64,000 nucleotides of DNA, from NCBI RefSeq assembly GCF_027409185.1, contig NC_084463.1, positions 110,842,133-110,906,132 on the forward strand, given 5' to 3'. The position numbers were made by a program, and so were the translations under genes. This stretch comes from Cynocephalus volans. Its lineage: Eukaryota; Chordata; Mammalia; Dermoptera; Cynocephalidae. This document shows positions 12,600-22,815 of this stretch, one piece after another (position 1 is the first letter of the stretch; each line of letters opens with the position of its first letter). The notes beneath the pieces are model-generated. The model ran no database searches. It saw only the letters and a program-made list of their open reading frames with translations, and was not told the origin of the DNA.

Positions 12600-13030
12600 A
12601 TTAGGTTCAACAAGTAATATTTGCCTAGTGCCGTTCTAGGAATAAAACAGTAAACAAAAGGAACATGGTTCTTGTTGCCATGGAGCATCCAATACAGTGG
12701 GGAAGAGGCAGTAACATACAAATAAATATACAACTGCAAGATAAGAAATGCTAAACCAAACAAGTACAGGTTCTATGAAAGCCTATAAATGGGCGACTTG
12801 ATCTAGTCTGTTAGGAAAGAAGTCCCTGGGTAAACAATATTTGATTTGAGATCAGAAGGATAATCAGAGTTAGCTAGAGAAGAGGGGTGGGGGCATGGCA
12901 AGATGAGGATATTCCAAGCAGAGGTTACAGAAAGTGCCTGAGATAGAAAGGAGCCAGTTGGTGCCTTTGAGGTAATAAAAACAGTCAGAATGACAAAAGT
13001 AGAGAGGCAAAGGGAGAGGGAGATTGACAC
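12600..13030 (-). repeat. L2 LINE fragment, antisense
   Basis: The series tgccgttctaggaataaaac, ttgccatggagcatccaata, gtctgttaggaaagaagtcc and ttccaagcagaggttacaga follows the reverse complement of the L2 3' region. Confidence 0.6.
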
Positions 13031-13379
13031 CAGGAGGTGTGGTGTTTAACATTTTTATTGATGACCTGAACTCAAGACTACACGCCTGCCCAATCTGTGA
13101 ATGACCAAAACTGGAGTGAATGAATAATATCCACTGCATAACAGAATCAAGACTGAACTAGATACTGACCTTCTGAAACTAAGTAAATTATATTTAATAT
13201 GATTAAATGTTAATTCTGAATGCTTTGGAAAACAAATTGCACAAAAATACATAGGTAAGATATGCTTAAAAGCAGTTAAAATATAAAAGGTCTGACAGTT
13301 TTAATCAAAACAAGTCAACAGTATAATATGGACACCAAAGGTGCTAAAATAATTCTAAACTCTTGCTAGAAGCAGATGT

Positions 13380-13860
13380 CCAGAGCAAGGAGCCTACTAA
13401 TCCCATTGTGCTCTGTAATGGTTAGACCACACTGAAGGTCTGTATTCAGCTTTAAGCAATCAGACTTTTAAAGGGTATTAATAAATTAGAACATACATAA
13501 GATGTTACGGATCTAGAAAAGGAAACAAAGGGATTATTCTATATAATCACAGTTTGGTAACAAGATGGAATAACAATCATAGGTTTGTTCAAATATTTGA
13601 GGAGCTGTCATGTAGAAGAGGAAGTAACATTTATATTATATAGTTACAGAGAACAGAATGGCCAGTAAGTATAAGTCAGAGAGGCAGATTTCAGTTCAAT
13701 ATAAGAATATCCTACCATCTAGAAGTGGAAAGGGCCATTGTAATGTATGTGAGCTCTTTCATTGGAAGTATGGAAGTGTTTAAGTAACGATTAGAGGTTC
13801 ATCTAATGAGTGTTACAGAGAAGATTTTTGCCTGGGTGGGAAGTGGTGTAAGTGACCTTT
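13380..13860 (+). repeat. Probable L3/CR1-like LINE 3' fragment
   Basis: Reads like the CR1/L3 3' end: ggcagatttcagttcaatat, gagctctttcattggaagta, gtgtttaagtaacgattaga. Family assignment is tentative. Confidence 0.45.
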
Positions 13861-14054
13861 AACCTAATATTTTACTACCCAAATGAAACTTAACCCTCCT
13901 CTAACTTTCCTGTACCAACCCAATCAAAATGCAATAAGATTCTAATCAACCAGACTGAAACTTTAAATTATACCTACATTACCTAAGAAAAAACTAAACT
14001 TTTGAAATATACAGTCTCAATATTTAGTGTAAACAAATATGATAATTTAATCAA

Positions 14055-14603
14055 TGTGCCATAGGGGAGGTAAAATTTCTTTCCCTCTACCCTCATTGAG
14101 TCTCTGGCTTGGTCTAAGAATCAGACTAACATAAGACAGATTAACAGGAGAAAAACACACAAATTTTATTTAGTAATTTTTACATGTACATGGGAGCCCT
14201 CACAAGAAAAATGAAGACTCAAAGGAGTAGTTAGGGCTGAAAGCTTATATAATAGGTTGGATAAACCGTGGTAAATTGTGAAAACATGATAAGACAAAGG
14301 GGTTTGGGCTAGGGCAATTAATCGTAGAAAAGTGACTAGGAAGATAAGGGTTACTTTAAGGTTTGTTTGTACAGATTTCTCTCAACCTAGACTGCCCAGC
14401 TTTGGTGATAAGAATGTCTTCCTTCCTCCTGGCACAGGGAGGCACCTTTCATGTGGGAGTTTCATCTCTTGCCTTCAGGAAGAAAAAGGAAGGGTAGAGT
14501 GCCTTTCTTACACTTGCTGGTTTTTAAAGTGCCTTTAACTCAAAATAAATCTTATGTCAAAGTGGCATATTTTGGGGTGACATATTTTGCTACCCTACAT
14601 TGC
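14055..14603 (-). mobile_element. ERV1-type solo LTR in RNF141 intron 1
   Basis: Read on the minus strand it begins TGTAGGGTAGCAAAATATG. It has a TATA-like ATTATATAAGC near 14250, AATAAAATTT near 14165, and a U5 with ctcctgttaatctgtctta and a CCTCCCCTA-type end, all resembling MER4-group LTRs. There is no internal retroviral sequence. The exact ends and target duplication are not resolved. It has the same orientation as RNF141. Confidence 0.6.
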
Positions 14604-16989
14604 CCATCAAAACCATATTTAAAAAGAAGCCTTAGTTGCTTATTTACTGAGTTAGAAAATGCTCTCCTTTCTTTTTGCATTGCTTTGATCTGCTGTCCTA
14701 ACTTTGAATAATAAGGTTTATAATTTGAGGCTGCATATTAACTTGTTGTCTTGTAACTGCACTTGGTATCTGTGAAACCTCATCAATAACTGTTTAGATT
14801 AAAATGCAACACTACCTAGAGACTACTCAAGAGAGCCTGGAACAGTAGTTCTCAACCTGGTTCGGGAAGGAGGGTCTGAAATTTATGGTTTATTTTGAAA
14901 AACATAAAATAATGATAGATATTAATATCTATTACTAGCATAAAAATATGACTCTGTGATCTGTATACAATATAAAACCACAACCAAGAGGGCATGTTCA
15001 CAAAAACAGTCTGTTGAGGCCATCCTCTAGTTATTTTTTTTTTCTTTTATTCACTTAGTACATTTTGATTCTTGTTAATTTGTTCATCTGTTAATACTAA
15101 CTTGGAAAGAAGTTAAAAAAATATATGTAAGAAAAACGTAAAATTGTGAAAATTTATCATTAAAGTTAATTTAAATTGGGAAACATTCAGTATTTTATGT
15201 AAATAAAATACCTTCATCTAAATCATGGAACAGCATTACTGCACAGGAACATAATTTGGAAACCACTAGCATAGAATTTAATAAAAGACAAATCTCTGGT
15301 CAAGATTTCTCAAAGAACTAGCAGCTCTCATACTGTTGTGCCACCTATAACACAGTCCTTTCTAGCAAGATAAAAGTGTGCTTTCAATAATCATTTGAAG
15401 GAATGTCTAAATAAAAAACTGTTATTTTGAAACTCACAAGAACATCAAGAATTCCAAAAATGCCACATTCTCTAGTGCGTGGTACATACAAGTTGATCAC
15501 TTCTTTTTCTAACAAATATATTGTTGTAGTTAAATATTCCTTATAAAAATATAAAAAATATATCATGAATAACTGGCAAAACAAACAAAAAACCAATCAC
15601 AAACAAAGAAGACCCCACAAAAACTCTCTGAAAATTTAATCCATAATCCATTCATAAAAGGATTAAAGCAAAATTGAAAAGCCTGAAACAAGATGACCAG
15701 TTGACAAGTACTGCAGTATTTAGAAAACCTCTCTGAAACCTCTTCTCAATCAAATTTTGTATCATCAACTTCACTTACAAAAAACATATTTATAATCGAA
15801 ATAATCAACTGTTTTGTCAAGTCAACTTTAACATCAGTAATAAATACCCAGTATGAGGTCCCTAAGGATATTTATTATTTACTTTATTACTCTTTGCTCA
15901 CTCAGACTCTAGGTCTGTAAGCAGATATCAGCTATTTTTCAAGACAAGAAATTAACACAGTTATAACAGATATACAGTGAAACAAGTAGGCCAGTCAGAA
16001 TAAGTGTAGAGTCCGGCGTGCCTATTCTGGGCTCAAAGATCCTAATCAGAAAAAAAGAAAAAAATTTTAGGGAAAAAACCAAAGAAACAAAAGACTATAA
16101 GAGGGTAGAGTACTTGGAGATTAAGAATATGGATTTCTAACAGCATCAGTGTGCTTATTAAATACATTTTCTATTTGGAAAAAATATACTAGGCTTATAA
16201 CAATTTCTCTGGACGTTGCCTTTTTTGGAAAAAGGGAAGGGAAACATGTTAGTATTTAGACTTGAACCAAGAAGGATCAGGCTACATACGTCAAATATAA
16301 AGCTCACTTATATCAAATGACAAAGAATGAACATATTTTTGAAACATATAATCATATTCTAGAGGAAAATACTTAAAAACTGAAGCCAAGCAGCATGGAA
16401 GGAGAGAAATCCGTACTATTTTTGAGTTCTGAATTCAGAAAGCATCACTTCTCAGAGGGGTGACTTCAATACGTAGGCGACTAATTTAGGATCCTTAGTC
16501 CGTGGCAGTTCATGCCCTAGACAAAACTCTGAATGGATGGACCTCATTTTATAATAAGAAAAATGGGCGGAGGGGAGTGAAAGGAATAATTCTGTGCTGA
16601 AGATGTAAGAATCATAAACTGGAAGTGTTACAGCAGCTTTATAAATTCGCCAGAGGGAAGAACTGAATCCTGTGGCACTGTGAAATAGGACAGGATCAGA
16701 ATACGGAAGCACACTGTGGGGATAAATTTCTATAATAGTAAATCTACATTTTGTAATAGGGGACAAATAACCGAAGAAACGATTTCAAAATAATTTCAAA
16801 GGCTGCTTTTCCTTCTGTGTAATCATTACAATTATTATTAGCTCGGAAACGGTTTTTCTCAGTTGGGTCTCAAGATAGCAGCAAGCTTGACAAGGAAAAC
16901 CCTTTGGTAAGGGTAGCAAGCCCAGGCTGACTTACAAAAATGTAGGGTCAGCTAAGTAGATCGACTTGGCCTTTCAAAGCTACCCCCCA
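14604..16989. other. RNF141 intron 1, mostly unrecognised
   Basis: Bases 14845-15275 have hAT-like end text (cagtagttctcaacctgg ... tttggaaaccactag) but cannot be assigned. The remainder is AT-rich intron without recognised genes. Confidence 0.4.
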
Positions 16990-17730
16990 GGCAAAGGGTT
17001 TCTTATCCGGAGTGTGCAGCCTGGCGCGGCGCAACCCCGCGGGCGACCCTTGTGCTCGCTCTTCCCCCGCTGCCTCAGCCCCTACTCAAGCGCACCCGGA
17101 CTTTTAACGAACAGCTAAGTCCAGAGGCCGACGAACTGAGCCGGCGGCAATATTCGAAAAACGGTTCTGGGCTCGAGGAGGAAAAACTCTCTCCTCGTCC
17201 CCCAAGAACCACTCCCAAAGCGGGACAAGCCACCTCCACCCCGGGCAATTCACACCGCCGGGCTGGGGACGGCGCGACCACAGAAGGGCCTCCCAAGCCA
17301 GCCCCGCGCCCTAAACCGAGGCCTGAAAAGGGAGGCGGGGCCAGGCCTATCGCCCCTCGAAGCCCGGCTCGGCAGTCGAGACTGTCCGGTGTTTGTACTC
17401 CCTGCATGAAGACCATGGAGCAGCTAGGAAAGGAACGGCGGAAGGACAGCGTTGCGGAACTCACCCAGGATCAAGGCATCGCACTCCCGGAAGCAGCGGC
17501 ACCGCCTCGGCCCGCCGCTCGTTCTCCCAGGCGGCGGCTGGGGCGCCCGCGACTCGGCGCACCTCAGTGACGCAAGCCCCGCCCTCGGCGCGTTGCCTGG
17601 AGACGGTGCCCCAACCTTCCTCCCCAGAGCTCCGCCCCCACTCACGCCCCGCCTCCCCGGAGGAATCAGTACAAGCCGGCACCCGGGAGGCCATCTGAGA
17701 GGGTAGTGGTGGCAGCGAAGGCCAAGGTTA
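16990..17730. promoter_or_regulatory. RNF141: CpG island, probable RNF141 promoter and non-coding exon 1
   Basis: This is the only long GC- and CpG-rich block in an otherwise AT-rich window. It sits about 7 kb upstream of the RNF141 start-codon exon, as expected for a housekeeping-type promoter with an untranslated first exon. On the minus strand a good donor, CTGG|gtgagtt, lies at 17465/17464 and could end exon 1. On the plus strand AAG|gttagt at 17726/17727 is a possible donor for a divergent transcript. There is no obvious TATA box. The exon and start-site positions are inferred. Long open frames here on both strands reflect GC content and lack of stops. Confidence 0.75.
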
Positions 17731-18139
17731 GTGCCCAAGTGGCGGCCAGAAAGGCCTAACCTGGCAGGCTCTTCGAGGCAGGGGCTCCATGGGGTGGCCT
17801 TGGGGGACAGCACGGCCGACTCCCGCCTTTACTGGCGCCATTTCCAGAGCGGAATGTCGAGCACCCAGCTGGTGTCAGAGACCTCACTGCAAGCCTCTCG
17901 TTTGGTCAAGGATTGGGTTCCAAGCCACCACTCACTAGGCCTCCGACCTCGCACTGATCATAGCTACGCAAAGATCATCTCCCTTCTCTGTCATGAAATG
18001 GGGACGATTGGGCTCACCTAGCTGGATTGTTAAGCATAAAAGAGAATACAGGGTCTAAAATGGTAAGCCCTAATAAATGGCAGCTATTATTAATACGAAC
18101 ACTTGGCGATATTATTGCTTTTCAGGACGTGTTAATCAA

Positions 18140-18275
18140 TAATTATTGTCCATTAAGCATTTGTTTTGTGCCAAATCATGCACTAGACACTTTACAGACA
18201 TTGTTGTTGTTTAGTTTGCTCAAAGTTATACAGCCAGTAAACAACATAGCAAGGATTTAAATCCAGGTATGGCTG
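18140..18275 (-). repeat. MIR SINE fragment
   Basis: Reverse-complement MIR text: gccaaatcatgcactagac, aaagttatacagccagtaaa, ggatttaaatccaggta. The preceding 17731-18139 shows nothing recognised. Confidence 0.6.
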
Positions 18276-18382
18276 ACACTACTGCCTCTATGCTTAGCAG
18301 CTTAATTAAACTGCTTATTATGCTTCTTGATGTTGGGACACGAGTCATTTGTAGATTTACCCTGTGAAGAGCTAATTCTGCC

Positions 18383-18592
18383 CTCAAATAATAGATATTT
18401 ATTGACCACTTGCTATTGCCAAACTCTGCTCTAAGTACTTTAAAGATATTAATTCATTTAATCACAGCAATCCTGTGAGGTAAGTATGATTAATAACCTC
18501 ATTTTACAGATGAAACAGGCTTAGAAAAAGTCAAACAACCATAAGGAGCAGAGCTAGATTCAAACCCAAGTCCACTGAACCCCGAATCTATG
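18383..18592 (-). repeat. MIR SINE
   Basis: Reverse-complement MIR: ctctgctctaagtactttaa, aatcctgtgaggtaagta, cctcattttacagatgaaac, ttcaaacccaagtccac. Confidence 0.75.
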
Positions 18593-18654
18593 CGTTTTAC
18601 TCCTATTTTAACGTGGCTCATTAATATGGTAAGACTTCATCAGATCCAGGTTTA

Positions 18655-19290
18655 TATTTGTTTGTGCACCATTGTCTCCCTGTCAATCAGCAAGAGAAAT
18701 GAAAGCATGTGTGTACACGAAGATTTGTACATGCATGTTCATAACATTATTTGTAATAGGCCCAAACTGGAAACAATCCATTTGTTCAACAGATGAATGG
18801 AAAACAAACTGTGGTATAGCCACACAATGAAATACTACTCAGCAAGAAGAGTGAATGAATGATATACTCAACAATATGGGTGAATCTAAAATAATTATTT
18901 TGGGTGAAAGAAGCTGGATGTTAAACCAAAAAAAAAAAACCAAAACAAAACCAAAAAAAAAAAAAAAAAACACTTAAAAAAAACCTTGTGTGATTCCATT
19001 TATATAAGATTCTAGAAAATCCAAACTAATCCACAATGACAAAAAACAGATCAGTGGTTGCCTGAGGGTGGGGATGGGGCAGTGAAGGAATGGGTGGGTG
19101 CAGATGAGTAGGACTGTGGTATCACAAAGGGGCAGTAGGAAACTTTTGAGGGTGATGGGTATGTTCATTTTCTTGATTATAGGTGATAGTTTCACAAGTG
19201 TATGTCAAAACGTCTTAAATTGTATACTTTAATCATGTGCAGTTTATTGGATGCCAATTGTACCTCAAAAAAGTTGTAAAAGAAAGAGGT
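18655..19290 (+). mobile_element. Old L1 3' end
   Basis: Contains cacaatgaaatactactcag, ggtgaaagaagctggatg, tgtgattccatttatataag, tcagtggttgcctgagg and a polyadenylation-side text gtacctcaaaaaagttg, in the order of L1M 3' sequence. A-rich tracts lie at 18929-18971. Confidence 0.7.
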
Positions 19291-19880
19291 AGCTAATTAA
19301 ATTTTAAAAGGCTTTGTATCTCAGCCTAATCTGAACCTGGCAGTCAGGAATATTGCTCTCTGTAAATTGCCTTCAGTTTTGTTAAATGGGGCCAATACTC
19401 CTTTTTATAGTGAGTATAGTGAGGATTGGACTAAAGGAGAGACTACAAGACTAAAACACTTTAAAATTGGTATTAAATTAGCATTGTTAATGACACTTTT
19501 AGATAGTTCCTTTTTAGCCCAACAGCTTTTTTAAAAAAACTCTGCACAAGCATAATAAACTAGAATGTAAAACACAATTACCTTTAAAACCATAAGAGAA
19601 TGTTACCGACAGGTCAGGCTCTGCTTGCCCTCTTGCCTTAAACAAATGATCTGAAAGTCCAAAAGTTGATGCAAGGATTGGAAGGTTTATTCAGATTACC
19701 GGTACTCAACTAAATGTCTAACGAAGCAAACAAAGAGAAAAGAGGAGCAGTGGGATCCAGTTTAGCCTACTCCTAATCGGTGAGGCCAACCTATTCCATT
19801 AACAGTGATTGATAAAAGCAGTTCTCCCCACTGTTTTCAGCATAAGGAAGAAAAGTATCAACTAGATTTAAATCAGAAAA

Positions 19881-19925
19881 ACAGGGCCCGGGCCCGTGGC
19901 TCACTCGGGAGAGTGTGGTGTTGAT
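19881..19925 (+). mobile_element. Retroposed 5' half of a CYN SINE RNA, no tail, flanked by an 11-bp target duplication
   Basis: The 45-bp insert is the 5' end of a CYN unit (gggcccgtggctcactcggg ... gtgtggtgttgat) and stops in the anticodon loop. It has no second unit and no A tail. aaatcagaaaa occurs at 19870-19880 and 19926-19936 on either side, and the first copy follows attt, an L1-endonuclease-like site. Confidence 0.8.
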
Positions 19926-20079
19926 AAATCAGAAAATCAAAGCATAGCCAGGAGCCCTCCAGGGTGCACCTATAGAGAAGTGGATGCAATCCAACCAAAC
20001 AGAAGAGGGCTCAGAAAATCAGAGAAAGGTAAAGAGAATAAAACATTGCCTAGAATTTAGGCCAGGGACTCCAGGAGAG

Positions 20080-20765
20080 ATCTACCAGCAGCAGAGACAT
20101 GGGAGCAAAATAGCCCCAGTGGCCACTTGCCTCTTGCAGCTAGAGTCCTCTCTGGTGCCCAAAGCTTTCCAATTTTTGCCAGTGATTAAATTAGGCTCTC
20201 GGATACCAAACTCATAGAAATGAACCAATGTACCCAACAGTAAAGCAAGCAACGCTTTATTAAAAGAGGAGATAGACTTATGCATAAATGGGGTAGCGAC
20301 TGTAAAGCTAGCCCCCCGAGGGGAGCTGTTTAGGGTCTTTTATAGGGAAAGGAGTTAAGGGGTGGCAGGCCAGCCTCACTGGAGGTGGTCCGTTCTGCTC
20401 TTCCCAGCTGCGTCATGGGTGCATGCTCGGTAGGGAGTGGTGTTCATCATTGTCACCCCAGGAGGGTCATTGTAGCAGTCACCTTGATGCTTTGTGCTCA
20501 GGTGGGAATTCCTAAAGGGGTCTTAAGGTTAATCTGTAACTTTTACAATTATAGTAAACAAGTCTTGGGGAGGTGTTTTGCAATTCAGTAAATATCTGTT
20601 TCCTCTCTTATCTCAGTCTATTTTGTCAGGGCAGCCCATGGGGTAATCATTTGCCCTGAGGGGTCTCATGACTGAGGAGTTGGAAAAGTAACAGTGTCCT
20701 TTGCAGGGAAAATGGAGTCAGTTTGGTTCATAGGCCCAGGCTTACTCTGTTTCAAGAAGAGATTA
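20080..20765 (-). mobile_element. Probable ERV LTR, minus orientation
   Basis: Read on the minus strand there is a TATA box CCCTATAAAAGACC near 20345, then AATAAAGCG near 20262, then further U5-like text with TTGGTATCCGAGAGCC near 20195. That order is the U3-R-U5 core of a retroviral LTR. Ends and class are not resolved. 19600-19869 next to it may belong to the same element. It points towards RNF141. Confidence 0.5.
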
Positions 20766-21239
20766 GAAATCCTCTATGAAATAGGAATTGTGAAGGTATT
20801 TTGTAGCAGGATAGAAAAATCTTTATTTTTCTTACATATTAAAAAAGTATAGGAAAAATGTTTATAGGGAACCATAAATATAAATAGAGTTACGGAAGAA
20901 GAAACCTCTGAGTTAATCTTTTTATGAGAAGAATTATTTTGTAATGGATCTTATAATTTGTAATGGATATCCAGATTTTCATAGTTTATATAGGCATTTT
21001 CCAGTTAAAGAAAATGCATAGGCTTTAATAAAATTATGGTAAACACAGTCCTGTAGTGAAGACCAGGAAAATTTGACTTTTGAAATAGTATATATGTATT
21101 TCTAGGAAAGTATGTACAATGCCTCCTGCTTTTTGTAAGGTCACTAAACATCTGTAACAGGACTGTGGGAATATCTGAAGAAGACTCTGAGTGGCTATGG
21201 ATTGTAAACATTTTTAACTTCCTGTATGTAATTCATAAA

Positions 21240-21410
21240 ATCATAAAGTTGAAAGAAATGTCAAAAATCATCTGGTTTAACATTCTTCTATTATAGAAGA
21301 GAAACCTGAGATCCAAAGAGGGGATGTAATTCACCTAAAGACTACAAATCAAATTAACTAAATTGGGTTAGAATCCAGATTTCCTGCCCACTAGACTATG
21401 GCTTTTAATT
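21240..21410. repeat. Ancient SINE-like relic
   Basis: Text such as tcataaagttgaaagaaatg, gaagagaaacctgagatcc and tccagatttcctgcccactag resembles an ancient MIR-like mammalian repeat. Family uncertain. Confidence 0.35.
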
Positions 21411-21479
21411 ATATCAGTGTAGAATATAGAGAACAACTAGTCAACTGCAATTAAGATTAAAGCTTTATCATCTTCCTGA

Positions 21480-21700
21480 ATGCCAAACTTCAAGATTTTT
21501 ATATCTCATTGATCCCTTCTTTCTGGTTGCCTCTACTCAAGCTTTGTTCTCAGACCTCTGCTTTTATTTTTAAACATTTGGGGAGCTCACGCTTTCATAG
21601 CTTCAATTACCACCTGTATTCAGATGATTTTCAAATCTACGTTGCCAATTGTTATCTTTCATTTGTGTTCCAATCTTGTATTTCCTTATTTACATAGAAT
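21480..21700 (+). mobile_element. L2/CR1-clade LINE reverse-transcriptase fragment
   Basis: Frame starting at 21509 encodes FNYHLYSDDFQIYVAN, the catalytic Y-x-D-D block of L2/CR1 reverse transcriptases (usual form YADDTQIY). The rest of the ORF is lost. Confidence 0.7.
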
Positions 21701-22270
21701 ATCTCCCATAGGAATGAATGTACCAAAAGTAATAACACCTGAACTCAACAATAGCCATATCAAAGTGGCTTCAGAATTCCAGTGCATCAGTGCTGGTGTC
21801 AAGCAACAACATCTGCACGAATACCTGGCAAAGATGGCAGTGCCTGGAGAATTCTGTGGTTGCTGGAGGAAAAGGCAGCTGTCATAGCAGACAAGATATC
21901 ATCTAGAGAAGTAGCATTGTCACTTGGTAGATGCCACCTAGGATACTACCAGGGAAACAGCAGTAGAGTCTGGCAAAGTCTGTGGTGACTTATAGGTGTG
22001 GCAGTGCCCAAAAAATTTAGAAGTGGTGCTTAGTAGAGGCAGTGATACCTGATGGATGTGGTGATACCTAGAGGAAATCATGATGCTTGGTGGGAAATGG
22101 AAAAAACAAGCAGAAATGGTCAGTGTGCCTAGTGGAAGACATGGTAGTACTCATTGGCGTAGAATTAGACCAAGAGCAGTGGGAAAAAAACTTAATGCCA
22201 TATGGAAGGTGATACTTGCTTGTGAGCACATTTGAGTCATCTGCTTCCACATAAACCTGGCGGGCTGCTT

Positions 22271-22363
22271 ATTTTTTTGGTGGCTGGCCAGTACGGGGAT
22301 TAAATCCTGGACCTTGGTGTTATCAGCACCATGCTCAAACCAACTGAACTAACTGGCCAGCCC
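22271..22363 (-). mobile_element. CYN-type SINE monomer
   Basis: Minus strand: ggctggccagttagttcag, ggtgctgataacaccaagg, ggatttaatccccgtactgg, then an A tail (T tract at 22272-22278). A single tRNA-Ile-like unit. Confidence 0.85.
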
Positions 22364-22526
22364 ACATTGATTTTTTTCAGGGAGCAGGCTCCTGCTTTAA
22401 CAGATCCAGAGAAATGAAGCACATTAGTGTCATCCAAACCATCATTCTGGAAAAGGAGAATAAAGAAAGTTTGGATATTATAACAAGGTTAATTATTTCT
22501 GCCCCCACCTCTACTTTATTAGTATC

Positions 22527-22810
22527 TGTAAGAACCCAAATGCCCCAAGGGATCAAAACCTGATCACATAAGCCCTTCTCGGCTGCACCCCATCATGGCG
22601 CTGGTTGCCCTTCTCTTCTGCATTCTCCTTCCCACTGGCGCGAATCGCACGCCAATCAGCTCCCCCCCAAGCCCCATGTGGTGTGCTAAATAGGGATTGT
22701 ATTTCAAACCAATCAGCCTTCCCTTAAAGCCCTATATGTATGTGTGTGTGCTGTCTAATAAAACGAGCTCTCTCTGGTGGATCGTCAACTGGTGTCGACT
22801 CGTCCTTTCA
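22527..22810 (+). mobile_element. Short solo ERV LTR with a 5-bp target duplication
   Basis: The element runs TGTAAGAACC ... CGTCCTTTCA (284 bp), with TG/CA ends, flanked by gtatc at 22522-22526 and 22811-22815. It carries CCAAT-like motifs (accaatcagcc), a TATA-like ccctatatgta and AATAAAACG near 22757. There is no retroviral coding sequence, so it is a recombined solo LTR. Confidence 0.8.
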
Positions 22811-22815
22811 GTATC

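Noticed and set aside
16452-16766. 104-codon minus-strand frame next to the RNF141 CpG island
   Set aside because: No recognised protein features, and intronic or flanking position; chance frame.
17052-17570. 172-codon plus-strand open frame in the CpG island, and overlapping long frames on both strands
   Set aside because: GC-rich, low in stops on all frames, Pro/Arg/Ala-rich composition with no recognisable domain; expected by chance in a CpG island.
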